NCBI RefSeq assembly: GCF_031143425.1
Contig: NC_090448.1
Coordinates: 531,854,313 to 531,918,312 of the forward strand
Origin: Pleurodeles waltl
Lineage: Eukaryota; Chordata; Amphibia; Caudata; Salamandridae
Direction of reading: 5' to 3'
Length of the DNA: 64,000 nt
Shown here piece after piece: positions 25,120-37,339 of this stretch. A program made the position numbers and the translations under genes. Position 1 is the stretch's first letter. Every line of letters begins with the position of its first letter. The notes beneath the pieces are model-generated. The model did no database searches. It was not told the origin of the DNA and worked only from the letters and a program-made list of their open reading frames with translations.

Positions 25120-25450
25120 GTTATTTATAAATGTGTTTTAAAATGTTTATTCAGCTCACACCCAGGTTATTTGACCAGAGAGAGAAGCAGCTGTAACCCA
25201 ATAATACATTTCACACAATAACCCGATGTATGCAAGATGCGCGGATCCAGTTTTAGTAAAGCCCCGTTCCGGCGCAATCTGTCCAACCGCCCCCGCCCCT
25301 TTGCACCCGACCCCTACACTTGGTCTACCAGTTGCTCCACGTTCGCTCGATATTAATTACCCTGTCCCAGAATTAATTATAATAAATGTTTTCTTGATAA
25401 ATTAACGAGATAATCCGGGCGGCACACGCTGCCCTAATTACAGGACGCCG
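25120..25450. promoter_or_regulatory. Candidate homeodomain-site cluster upstream of OTX2
   Basis: This non-repetitive stretch has AT-rich homeodomain palindromes TATTAATTAC (25351-25360) and AATTAATTAT (25371-25380), then GATAAATTAA, a TAATCC site (25411-25416) and CCTAATTA (25433-25440). TAATCC is the preferred site of K50 homeodomains, including OTX proteins, so autoregulation is possible. Function is inferred from motif content only. Confidence 0.4.
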
Positions 25451-25606
25451 GCCTGCTCCGCTGACGGTCTGTGGTGATTAACCTTCCGCCGGGCGCGAGA
25501 GAAACAAAACCCGGGGCTCGGGCCTCGAGCCCCGGTGGGCACCTGGCTCGGGGGCTGGCATATGGGGGCTGAATGAATGGTACAATTGATAAACGAGGGG
25601 AGGATT

Positions 25607-25812
25607 TTTTTTTTGTAGTTTTTATATAGCGCGACAGGACCCTAAAGTATTGGAGGCTAGCATAGGCAGTAGCTACATTATATAAGGACACATTCATTTT
25701 TTGCGTAAGTGATTTGCCCACAGTCAGAGGATGTTGACCGATGCTGAGATTCGAACCTGGTTTCCGCGCTCCAAGGTCGGCAGCTGTGGCCCTTACACCA
25801 CATCCCCTCCCC
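25607..25812 (-). mobile_element. tRNA-derived SINE
   Basis: On the minus strand it starts GGGGATGTGGTGTAAGGG (an A-box-like segment), then GGTTCGAATCTC (B box, at about 25747-25758), then a body containing CTGACTGTGGGCAAATCAC. It ends in GCGCTATATAAA followed by A-rich sequence. This is the layout of a vertebrate tRNA-type SINE with a LINE-like 3' tail. GCGCTATATAA-type tails also occur near 11305 and 23865, probably remnants of related copies. Confidence 0.75.
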
Positions 25813-26164
25813 GGCGTGCTGTATGCGTGAGATGCAGGGTGCATTGGTTGGCTTAGGCGCAGGCAGTGTTAAACTCTACACTGAATACATTAAATACATT
25901 TTTTTTAAAACAGGGGCTGAATGTTTTTATTCAGGGGCCGCCTTGGGTGGGGTCGGCCTCTAGTCCACCTCCGGCCGCTTTCTTCACCTCTCTACACTTC
26001 CTGTCTATCCATCTCACTCTTGCAGGCGCCTTTTCAACCCTACTTAATTCCTTTGCCAAAATGTTCGTTTCTGTTCCTTTCTCACTTTTAAGCCTTCCTA
26101 CCTCTCTCCTTCTGGCCCTGTCTGATGAGGAAAGATAGACCCTCTCCCCAACATTGAGCGGCGG

Positions 26165-26250
26165 GGCTCACCACCTCCGAGCACCGGAGCCAATTAAGCA
26201 GTGAAGTTCGGAATGGACTTGAGGACCGGTCATCCTTTGCAGGTGCCACG
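26165..26250 (+). ncRNA. Possible 5S rRNA-derived sequence (remnant)
   Basis: The order of words CACCACCTCC, GAGCACCGGAGCC, TTAAGCAG, GTTCGG, GGACTTGAGGACCGG and GCAGGTGCCACG loosely parallels the 5S rRNA internal control region. It diverges too much to be a functional 5S gene. It may be a 5S pseudogene or a SINE3-type head. Weak call. Confidence 0.25.
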
Positions 26251-26259
26251 TTGTGAAAC

Positions 26260-29200
26260 ATCCATTCGGCCTCTTACAACTGGTTTGCTATGAATTCTGC
26301 AGCGCTATGTCGGTTTGTGGGCATTCCACTCCAAAGCAAAGTTGGGGAAAATACCAGGGGAATACTGCTGACTGTCTGCCAAGAAGAAATTAACTCAACA
26401 GACATACACATCAATGACCAGTTGCAAAGTTCACCTACAATCACTGTTTTCTTTAAACTAAATTTAATAAAATCCCCATATTTCAGAAATTGAATCCAGT
26501 GGAAATCCTAGTCAACATTTTTGCAACGATGCTATTTGCAAGTCCAATCTGGGTATTTCCGAAAAGTTAATTCACCCCCTGTCACTGCCTTCTAGGGTCT
26601 AACAGGTGGTGTTGAATAACTTTTTCCTATCGGAGGAAAGACACGGAGTCCGCAGCCAATCACAGACGTTATGGCGAAGGAAACTTCTGCGAACTTTAGC
26701 GCACTTGTGGATTAAAGCAGCAAGCACAGTTACAAACATAAACTTTGATGCATTACACTGTAATGAAAACCATGCCACCTTATCTTTAGCACACACAAAT
26801 ACATAAATACGCACAGACACACAACACACACAAATACATAAATACACATGTTCACTTAACCACAAACACACGTATATTTTTATATAGTGTGTGTGTTTGT
26901 TTTAATACTCGCAAAATCCGAACCAAAAATAATTAATTATTTCATTGCAGATGTATACAGGTACAACTTACTTCCAGTAAAATATTAATTGTAGTGGATA
27001 GACACACCAGTTTCGTGGTTTATTCGTATCCCACAGTATTGTTAATTATATAAAAAATAATCATATAAACCAAGATTACATCATATCCTGTCCTCACCTC
27101 AAAAAAAGTGTATGTAACAAAATAAAACGTCTCCGCGAACTGAGTTTTGTGATAAATAGGAGAACAAAATAGAAGAACACAGATGCGTGTGTCGCGGCGT
27201 ACCCTGATGTGCCGGAGGCTGGTTTAAAGTGAGCCCCGCTGTTGATGCTGTAATGCGGTCTGGCCAGAGGCAGGTTCGCGGTTCATTCCCTCCCTCGCCG
27301 GTGTATTGATTGCAGCTCCTTTTAGATTCTATCTGTCTGCCAATAACCAAGAAGCCTGGGATTAATACACCATTTATTTCCGACCGAAATTTTCCACTCT
27401 GACCAATATAAGTAGGCTGACATTTCGTTTTTTTTTTCCTTGCTCCTTTTTTTTTTAGAACCACGCCGAGAAAAAACGTCTCCCCGGCCCGCGCATTAAA
27501 AAAAACCGGGGAAGTGATTCCCCGCCCCCCCAATTATCTGCCCAGGTCTGCTTGCATTTTCATCAAGGGGATGAAAACCCCCAGATTACAGGGGGACAAA
27601 CAATCCCGACTGACCCCATATTTCGAAGTACTTTTCTATGTTGTTTGACACGTTTACAAATAAAAAAAAAAAGGGTTTTGTTTGGTGGACTGTGACAGTT
27701 TTCGGATTTAGGCGAGGAAGTGTGAATGTTCTCCCCGTATCCCTGCGAATATATTAGTTCAGTAAGAATGGAGTCTGAAAATCGGGCTTAAAAGACAGAG
27801 CAAGGCAGTTGCCTTACTGATTATTTTAAAAACGTGACCAAAAGAAACTTTAATGTAGTTTAAAAAAACACCTCACCCCAATACCTACAGAGAGAAATAC
27901 TGTTTATTACACCGCGCTCGTAGAGCGCTAGGGCCATGCATAATACATACATTACTACCACTAAATTCAAAACAAAAAGCTAAGGAGGTATAATACATAA
28001 AAGCAACCGAAGTGCAATAGACCCACCTGTCAGGTAAAAGGAGGCAACACCAGCAGAAAACCACATCCAAGCCGTGCAAAGTGAAAAAAACAACACAACC
28101 AAAAAACAAAACAAAGAAACAATAGGAAGACGGTTGTCCAAATTCTACGAGGTGCAGAGACAACAAAAGTTGAAATCTTTACCACTCACAACAAAAACAC
28201 CTCACAACACACAAGGCATGTTCCTCACTTACCTCGGTAGGGAGGGTCTGATGGTCTCTGGCTTGGAAAGAACGGGATACCGAAGAAGAGGTCGAGAAAG
28301 GCGAAAATCACCCCCTTATTCTTCACGAAAACAGCCCAAATAGACCCCGGGGGCGTCTGCTGTGGGGTGAGGTGGCTGTAGGGTGGACGCCTTTGCCGGT
28401 TCCGACCACAAGCGGTGTCTGCTCAGCGGAGCTGGTGCTCGTTCCACTCTCCTAGAGCTTTTGCCGAGCAAAGCGCCTCTCTGGCAACTTTTTGACGCAA
28501 ACTCTCCAGCCAATGGCAGGGGGGGAGTGATTGACACATCTAAGCCAGAGGGAAAATAATAAAACCGCACCACAGGGGGAGGAAAACAGGCCACCGCTGC
28601 ACCGGGAGGACAATCAGGCAACAAACAACAGCGAAAAATTATACGGAGTGTGCAGAAAAGCGCGCAGAGGAACATTAAAACTAGACATTACGGCTGGACC
28701 GCATGCAATCACCCATGTGCCTGGCAAGCTGCAGAAAGCCAAGAACGCGCCACTTTTTTTTGCCGGAAAACAAAAAGCGAAGGCAAGATACAAATGAGGA
28801 TTAAGCTATAAAATATACAAGTGCACACTTGGATAAAAAATGAAAAGGAGAGCGGAGTGATATTTGTAATGTAAGCAAAAAACCGGCCAAGAAGTCCTTG
28901 GATCGGAACAAAATATGAGTTGCGGGCTGGAGGTGAAAGGGAAGAATATGCAGCAGCAAACAGAGGGGAAACTAAGCAGGAGGCGGAGGGGAGGAGGCGA
29001 GGGGAGGAGGGGGACGGAGAGACGGGGAAGTGCTGGAGAGGGGGTGGAGTAAAGTATTCGAACAAATTATTTAAAAAACGGACCAAGGACAGCCTCGTGT
29101 CCTCTAAATTCAAGCCACTGGGGGTCGTATTTGTGCGCCGGACCCCGAGGCAGGGGAAGGGGGGGGAAACAGCCCCATGGGTGTTTGCTGTTCTAAAACT

Positions 29201-29290
29201 GTTTTTTTGTTTATTTACGTGAAGTCATATACATCGATGTATCGAGCACACAGATTGTGGAGTCACTGTTCCCCGGACCATGGAAATGGG
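26260..29290. other. Non-coding, nothing firmly recognised
   Basis: No credible frame. It includes short CA-rich patches (about 26790-26870). About 28300-28520 has moderate GC content, and about 28960-29060 is a purine-rich GGGAGG tract. The unseen OTX2 non-coding first exon could lie in this upstream territory, but I cannot identify it. Confidence 0.3.
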
Positions 29291-29309
29291 GTGCGCGGAG
29301 CCCTGTCAC

Positions 29310-30260
29310 AGTCATGCACCCGCCCACACACACATACACAATCACTCCTACCCTCATAAACACAAAAACACGCACAGGCAACTAAGTACAAGCAGAGATC
29401 CAACACAGAGACTAACAAACAGTGCCGCAAGCGCAAGATGATCAGACACCACTGGACGCACACAACTGGACATACACACACATGCATGTGTAGTCGCAGC
29501 TAGACACGCGTAAACACACGCAAACTGCACCTACAAACACAAATTCAACAAACACAACTGCGCGCACACGTCCACATGCAGAGAATAATAGACATGAGTT
29601 GGGCAAGAACTCACACATACAGTCCAGCAGATACAACTGCAGGCACACAAAGTATACACACATGGATGCACAAAATTACACCCCTATACTCTGGTCCACA
29701 CACACAACTACACGCGCACTTACACACACGGCGAAAAATAGTCATAACTAGAAGCAAAAAAAACACACCACACACTTACAGGCAAGCACAGAGTAGTCGA
29801 CATAACTAGCCGGAAGAACGACACACACGCACACATGTAGACTAACAGATACAACTGCATTGACATAAATTACACCCACATCGGTGCACAAGACAACACT
29901 CACAAGCTCAGATCCACATACAAACCTGGAAACAAGCCCACGCACAAACGTTAACTTATACAACTATACACAGACTAACAGAAACATAGTTTAACAAGCA
30001 TGACCACACAAACTGCTAGGTGCAACTACAAGTAGGCACGCACCAAACAGGAATATCTCATCACACACTCGGAAAGAGACACGCGCAACCTGCAAAAAGA
30101 CAGACGCGAAGGGAAAGGAACAGAGGCAGGCCCATTCTCACTCACATGCAGACACAAATACCCTCAAAGAGAGCACGCATGTTCTCTCGCCTAGGAACCA
30201 CACAAAGTAGCACATGCAGCGCGTGAGAACACACCACACCACACGACACAGACACACAAT
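29310..30260. repeat. AC-rich degenerate minisatellite
   Basis: A CACA-dense array with recurring ACACACAACT and ACTAACAGATACAACTGCA-like words. It resembles the array at 4-5.5 kb in composition, but no clear shared unit was found. It ends near GAACACACCACACCACACGAC. Confidence 0.7.
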
Positions 30261-30269
30261 TCAAAAACA

Positions 30270-31065
30270 CAACTTGTAAGTCCGTACGAACGATCTTTTG
30301 TATGAAATGTTTACCTAACTCGGAAATTGTGGGAAACAGCCGTCTGTGTGAAGCCGGAAGGGCGCACCCGAGTTCTCCTTCTGCCCGAGTCGCCCTCACC
30401 ACCCGCCAGAAACCAAGAAGAGGGTGCAACCCTCACTTCAAGACGGATTTCTTTGAGGCCCCTTAGGGCATGAACAGGGAGGACTGCCAGGCCCCGACCA
30501 GGCGGAGATACACCAGGTGAATCGAGTTATAACAGAATATTTGTGTGTCCCACTGCTCGCCCTTAGTGTAAGGGGATTACTGTGGCCGGGTGGCCGGCGC
30601 GCTCGCCCCCAGCAGCTGGGCTCATACAACAGGGGCAGCCTGTTCTACTGGCACCCGCTCCCCGTGGCGGGGGGTGCACAGGGGAGCTGTGGGGGCGCGG
30701 CCCAGGGTAGGACAGGCTCTAAGGACTCACCAGGGTCTGAGTGTATGTAATAATAACATGTATGTGTGGGTATACTGTCATTCACGGCCTCTGTGTTCAC
30801 AGAGTCCAATACCGTGAACCAGCCCTCACAACGCGTTACTGCGCCGAGAGCCATCATTGCCATGGAGAGCACAGGTGTATCCCTCAGGAAGGGCCACGCC
30901 GTGATTTTGTACCTGCGGATGAAGGATGTCGGGAGTTGGGGCGCAGGAGACATTACTTGTAGCATGGGGAAGGAGAATGAAAAAGAAGGCGCCTTGAGAG
31001 ACTAGGGTGAGAAGGAGCGCTCCTGTAACACCAAACTGAGAGGAAAACAAGAATCTTAACTGCTA
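30270..31065. other. Non-coding, moderately GC-rich
   Basis: No gene recognised. Short overlapping frames on both strands look random. Confidence 0.35.
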
Positions 31066-31228
31066 TCTTTCTATCTATCAGATACACACATAGATATATG
31101 GCTATGGCATCTATCTATGGAGTTATCTTTGTGTAGGACTATCTATCTATCACACACATACACAGCTAGCTATGACACCTATTTATCTATGGAGTTATCT
31201 TTGTTTAGGACTATCTAGCTGTCTATGT

Positions 31229-31277
<49 letters not shown>

Positions 31278-31407
31278 ACATACATAGCTAGCTTTGACAT
31301 CTATGTATCTGTGGAGTTGTATCTATCTATCTATCTATCTCTATCTATCATACACATAGTTAACTATGACATCTATTTATCTATGGAGTTATCTTTGTTT
31401 AGGACTT

Positions 31408-31448
<41 letters not shown>

Positions 31449-31502
31449 GACACGCACATTATCTATCTATCTATCGATCTATCATATATGTAGCTATCTA
31501 TG

Positions 31503-31555
<53 letters not shown>

Positions 31556-31625
31556 AATCTATCTATCTATCTATCTATCTATCACATACATAGCTAGCTT
31601 TGACATCTATGTATCTGTGGAGTTG

Positions 31626-31666
<41 letters not shown>

Positions 31667-31730
31667 CTATCTATCATACACATAGCTAGCTATGACATCT
31701 ATTTATCTAAGGAGTTATCTTTGTATAGGA

Positions 31731-31797
<67 letters not shown>

Positions 31798-31815
31798 GCT
31801 ATCTATGACACACAC

Positions 31816-31860
<45 letters not shown>

Positions 31861-31869
31861 GACACACAC

Positions 31870-31922
<53 letters not shown>

Positions 31923-31980
31923 ATATCACACATACCTAGCTATGACATCTATTTATCTATGGAGTTATCTTTGTTTAGGA

Positions 31981-32012
<32 letters not shown>

Positions 32013-32040
32013 GACACACATTATCTATCTATGACACACA

Positions 32041-32084
<44 letters not shown>

Positions 32085-32159
32085 ACATTTGTAGCTATCT
32101 ATGTCATCTATCTGTGGAGCTATCTATCTATCTATCTATCTATCGATCCATGACACACA

Positions 32160-32199
<40 letters not shown>

Positions 32200-32270
32200 A
32201 CATTTGTAGCTATCTATGTCATCTATCTGTGGAGCTATCTATCTATCTATCTATCGATCCATGACACACA

Positions 32271-32326
<56 letters not shown>

Positions 32327-32380
32327 CATCTCTCTATCACACACATAGCTAGCTTTGACATCTATTTATCTGTGGAGTTG

Positions 32381-32436
<56 letters not shown>

Positions 32437-32683
32437 ATACACATAGCTAGCTATATACATCTATTTATCAAAGGAGTTATCTTTGTATAGGACTATCTAT
32501 CTATCTATCTATCTATCTATGACACACGCATTATCTATCTATCTATCTATTTATCTATCTAGCTATTTATCTTTCTATGACACACATATTTATCTATCTA
32601 TTTATCTATCTATCTATCTCTATCTATCATACACATAGCTAGCTATGACATCTATTTATCTAAGGAGTTATCTTTGTATAGGA

Positions 32684-32766
<83 letters not shown>

Positions 32767-32830
32767 ACACATACATAGCTAGCTATGAGATCTATTTATC
32801 TGTGGAGTTATCTTTGTTTAGGACCTATCT
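31066..32830. repeat. Compound (CTAT)n satellite with a repeated spacer
   Basis: Long CTAT tetranucleotide runs alternate with a conserved spacer: CACATAGCTAGCTATGAC, then ATCTATTTATCTATGGAG, then TTATCTTTGTTTAGGAC. I count roughly a dozen spacer copies, some shortened to a GACACACA or TTTGTAGCTATCTATGTC variant. It is therefore a higher-order tandem array and not a plain microsatellite. Predicted [14 protein letters not shown] proteins are translations of the repeat. Confidence 0.95.
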
Positions 32831-33239
32831 ATGTCTGTCAGTGCACTGCGTATAAATGTCCTCCTTTCTGTCAGACTTTCTGCCTGCCTGACTCTGCGAC
32901 CAAGTATAGGTACAGACCCACGTCCATACGTGCTCGCAGGTCCACGCACGCACCCGTTGATATTTGAATTCAGCGGCACAGTAAAGGTGGAAGTTTTCTG
33001 GCCTCGCCAAGCCCTGTTCTTGTCTTAGTCCCTCGCTCCGAGGTCGGGGGACCTGCACTAGGCGCCCGACCAATAACAGAGCGGCTCGAAGTGGCCAGCG
33101 CGCCTTGAATAAACAAGCCCTCATCCCCTTAGATGTTTAAAGTAAGATTGCGGCGGGTTTGTCACGGTTTGGTAAATGTACCCCTGTAAGAGGCTTTCAT
33201 AAATCCCAGAACACACCTTCAGTCAGATTTGAATATAGA

Positions 33240-33490
33240 TTTAGGTTTTAAAGCCGGGCTGGGCGCTCAGCGGAGAGGATGCTGTGCAGCCGAGCCCGGG
33301 ATGGAGGGCTCGGGCAGCCGGGGATGTGCGCGCAGCCGGCAGGGCTGGGGGGCTCCGGGCAGGGCGGTCCGGTCGCTTCCGCTGCCGGCCACAGCCTGCA
33401 CGGATCCCTGCCTGTTGCAGGGCACCTGTAACATAGCACTTTACTGCCCTCGCGGAGAGTGCACGCCGGGAATGTTACCGAGCACGCCTG
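33240..33490. promoter_or_regulatory. Small CpG-rich island
   Basis: Locally high GC with many CpGs (GAGCCCGGGATGG, GTGCGCGCAGCCGGC, GGTCCGGTCGC), flanked by AT-rich repeats. It might be a promoter-type CpG island. No coding frame is convincing and no transcript could be assigned. Confidence 0.3.
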
Positions 33491-35990
33491 CTGTTACAGA
33501 TGCACTTCACAGCACTTCTCGACCTGAGGCATGTCAGAGCACCCCTTCTACGGCATGTGTTTCACGGCACTTCTCCAACTGAAGACACCTCAGAGCACTA
33601 CTTCTGTGGCACGTGCATCACAGCATTTCTCCAGGTCAAGACACCCCGCAGCACGTCTGTGACGCGCACTTCACAGCACTTCTCATGCTGAAATTAGGTC
33701 ACAAAGCTTCTGCTGAAGATAACACACAGCACTTTTCCTGGTGCGGGGTTTCAGAGAACTTCTCCAGGTCAAGACACCCCACAGCACTTCTGTGACACGT
33801 GTATCACAGCACTTCTCCAACTCAAGACACCCCAGAAGACTTCTCGACGTGTGTATCACAGCACTTCTCCAGCTGAATTTAGGTCACAGCGCTCCTGCTG
33901 AGGATAATACACAGCACTTTTTTGAGGATATTTCACAGCACTTTTCCTGTTTAACCTTACTTCTCCAGCTGAGGACATCTCAGAGCACTACCTCCGTGAC
34001 AAGTGTATTTCAGCACTTACATGTTGAAGATAGTTCACGTCACTGAGCCTGTTGCGGATATTTAAAAGCACTTCTCCAGCTGCATATAGCTCAGAGCACT
34101 TCCGTTGGGGATAGTTCACAGCACTTTTCCTGGTACAGATGTTTCAGAGCGCTTCTCCTCTTACAAATGTTTCAGAGCGCTTCTCCTGTTACAGATGTTT
34201 CAGAGCAGTCTTACGCCTGAAGACATCTCAGAACACTTTTTTTAATGGCACGTGTTTCACACAATTTCTCTAGCTGAAAATAGCTCCCCTGTTTACGATA
34301 TTTCCTGAACACTTCCCCTGTTCAGGATATTTAAGGGCAATTTTCCGACTGGGAGTAGTTCAGAACACTTCTGTTCAGGATATTTCACAGCCCTTCTCCT
34401 GTTACAGCTGTTTCAGAACACTTCTTCTCCTGAAGACATGTCAGAGCACTTCTTTTAAAACAAGGATTCCACAGCACTGACTCACCTGAAGATAATTCAC
34501 TGCACTTTCCCCACTGATGATGTTTGGGAAAACTTCTCTCGATTGTTTCAGGCCACTTCTGTTTGAGATATTTCACAGCACTTCTCCTGCTACAGGTGTT
34601 TCAGAGCACTTCTCTTGCGGAAGATGCTTACAAGCGCTTCTCCAGCCGAAGAAATGTCAAAGCACTTCTCTTATTACAGATGCTTCAGAACACTGCTTCT
34701 GACGAAGATATTTCACTGCATTTCTGTTTCAGATGTTTCAGGATAATTCACCTGTTACAGATGTTTCAGAGCACTTCTCGTGTTACAGATGTTTCAATTC
34801 ACTTCTCTTGCTGAAGATGTTTAACAGCACTTCTGCCGCCAAATACAGCTCAAAGCACTTCTCCTGTTACTGATGCTTCTGCGCCCTGTTTCTGATGAAG
34901 ATATGTTACTGCACTTTTCTTGTTACATATGTTTCAGAGCACTTCTCCTGCTACATATGTTTCAGAGCACTTCTCTTGCTAAAGATGGTTTACAGCACTT
35001 CACAAGCCGAGACAGCACCGAGCACATCTCCTCTTACAAACGTTTCAGAGCACTGCTTTTGATGAAGATAATCACGTCATTTCTGCTGTAACAGATGTTT
35101 CAGAGCACTGCTTCTAATGAAGATATTTCACTGCACTTCTCCTGTTACATATGTTTCAAAGCACTTCTCCTGTTTCAGATGAGCGCACTGTTTCTGATGC
35201 AGATATTTCTGGGCACTTCTCCTGTTACAGATGCTTCACAGCACTGATTTTGGTGAAGATGTTTCACTTCATTTCTTCAGTGATAGATGTTTCAGAACAG
35301 TGCTTCTGATGACGATATTTCACTGCACTTCTATTACAGATGATTCACAGCCCTTCTCCTGTTACAGATGTTTCAGCGCACTGCTTCTGATGACGATTTT
35401 TCACTGAACTTCTCAAGTTATAGATGTTTCAGAGCCCTTCTCTTGCGGAAGATGTTTTGCAGCGCTTCTCCAGCCGAAGACAACTCAAAGCGCTTCAGCG
35501 CACTGCTTCTGATGAAGATATTTCACTGCACTTCTCCTGTCACAGGTGTTTCAGAGCATGTTTGTTACAGATCATTCAGAGCTCTTCTCCCTCTGAGATT
35601 TCAGAGCACTTCCATTAACATATGTTCCAGTGCACTTCTCTTGTTACAGATGGTGATATTTCAGAGCACTTTTCTTATTACAGAGGTTTCAGAGCACTTT
35701 TCCATTACAGAACATTTCTACTGTTGAAGATGTTTCAGAACACTTCTTGTAGAGAAGATATTTCACGACGCATTTATCATGGAAGACCTTTGAAAGCCCT
35801 TGTTACTTCTGATCATTTTTTGTTTTTAAGCGATTTTAGAGCATCTTTCCTGTTACAAATGTTTCAGAACACTTTTATGGATATTTCAGAACGTGTCTCC
35901 TGTTAAAGTTGTTTCAGGGACCCGTTCTTGTTACATAACTTTCAAAGCACTTCTTGTAGTGAAGAGCACATCCTCTGTCATATGTGATTC
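33490..35990. repeat. Degenerate minisatellite, about 28-bp unit
   Basis: Units of the type TTTCAGAGCACTTCTCC followed by TGTTACAGATG recur without a break for about 2.5 kb. Two adjacent 28-base copies are clear at about 34140-34200. The left part has a variant with GAAGACACCTCAGAGCAC. Because 28 is not a multiple of three, the Ser/Phe-rich frames of 60-119 codons drift and are not genes. Confidence 0.9.
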
Positions 35991-36271
35991 TGAGCACTTT
36001 TTGCCTTAAAGACACGTCAGAACACTTGTGATGAAAGTATTTCCGGGCACAACTGTTTACATTTTTATCAAACCACTCCCTTTGCATAATGTTTGTCACA
36101 CTATTGATGAATTTATTTTACTGCCCTTCTTCAGTTCACAGTATTTCACAAAGTCTTATCCTAAAGCTAAATATCTGCAGTTCTCCACACTCAAGGCGCT
36201 TCATCGGACTTCACTCGCTAAAGGTATTTTCAAAGTGGTTCTAATGGTGAAGATGTTTTTCATGTCACTTA

Positions 36272-36443
36272 GGCATATATATATATATATATATTTGTTT
36301 TTTGTTGTTGTTGGGCCGCATTAGCGTAATTTTGTTGACGCAAAAGCGGCGCAAACACAAAATATAATTTAATTTTGTATGTTTGCGCCGCGTTTGCGTC
36401 AAAAAGTGACGCAAAAGCGGCACAAAAAAGTATAAATATGGGT
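36272..36443. mobile_element. Palindromic MITE, GGCCCATATTTATA family (diverged copy)
   Basis: Two arms of an inverted repeat carry GACGCAAAAGCGGCGCAAAC and its complement, ending AAAAAGTATAAATATGGGTC. The left terminus has been altered by an (AT)n expansion. Flanks TTA and TTG are compatible with a decayed 3-bp target duplication. Confidence 0.7.
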
Positions 36444-36609
36444 CTTGTTGCGCTGAATGCATTTCATGACACAGGACAACCTTGGAAGGCTTTAAAAACC
36501 CTTTTTCTTCAATTGGCCTTCTCCAAAGAACTTCTTAAACTGACACAATGTACCAAATATACTTTTGGAGTAATTAATTTGAATGCATGTTATGTCATGT
36601 CTAATGCTT

Positions 36610-37040
36610 AAGATATGTATGTATTTATGTATTTGTTAATTCGTGTACGTATGTCTGTATGCATGTATGTATGTAAGTACATGTCAGCAGAACCGTTTGC
36701 AGCGCTCGTAGGAGAGATGGTACAACAGATTACATCATCAAACCAGGTGCCTAAGGGTGTAAACTAGGATTATAATCGAGGGCAGTGGAATTATGCGGCA
36801 GGAGAGGACCAAATTATGACTAATAATGCACAAGAAAAAGTTAACTATGCAGCATAATGCAGCATATTTTGAAGCACCTGTGTCAAATGTGGCAAATATA
36901 CATAGAAAATCCGGTGGCTGCAGAATCGCTTAACTCCAGTGGCTCTGGAGAGTTGGAATGAACAACTGGTTGAGGGGCTGTGCCCCAATAATATGTTGGG
37001 CTAGGGTTGCGGGGTCCTCGTAGAGACTAGTATCGATGGT
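36610..37040. other. Non-coding with short (TATG)n tract
   Basis: GTATGTATTTATGTA-type repeats occupy about 36615-36685. The rest is non-coding DNA with no recognised feature. Confidence 0.6.
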
Positions 37041-37049
37041 AGGTTACTT

Positions 37050-37335
37050 TGTCTTCAGGGCTCTTTAAGGGAGGTGTGTAGGACAGCGCTATTAGGACGG
37101 GGTTCCAACCATTATCTGAAATTCAGAGCGCTTTTTGTCTTGAAGTCAGTTCGTGGCACTTTGTGTACAGGAGCTATTTTGGCGCACTTCTTCTATCCAG
37201 ACCGTGTGGGGATACTTTTTATGCCGCATATACTTCACGGGATTTATTTGCGGACACTTCTTATGCCGCATATCTTTCACGGCACTCATGCTGACGAACT
37301 TTCAAAACACTTCTATTGAAAACCGGCCATCCTGG
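37050..37335. repeat. Outlying relatives of the 28-bp minisatellite
   Basis: Words such as GGCACTTCTTATGCCGCATATCTTTCACGG recur in shortened and diverged form (GCGCACTTCTTCTATCC, CACTTCTTATGCCGCATA). They resemble the 33.5-36.0 kb array and are separated from it by the MITE and unique DNA. Confidence 0.45.
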
Positions 37336-37339
37336 TGCT

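Noticed and set aside
31311..32446. Series of [14 protein letters not shown] frames
   Set aside because: Pure translation of CTAT repeats.
35368..35727. 119-codon Ser/Phe-rich frame
   Set aside because: Translation of the 28-bp minisatellite; the unit length is not a multiple of three.
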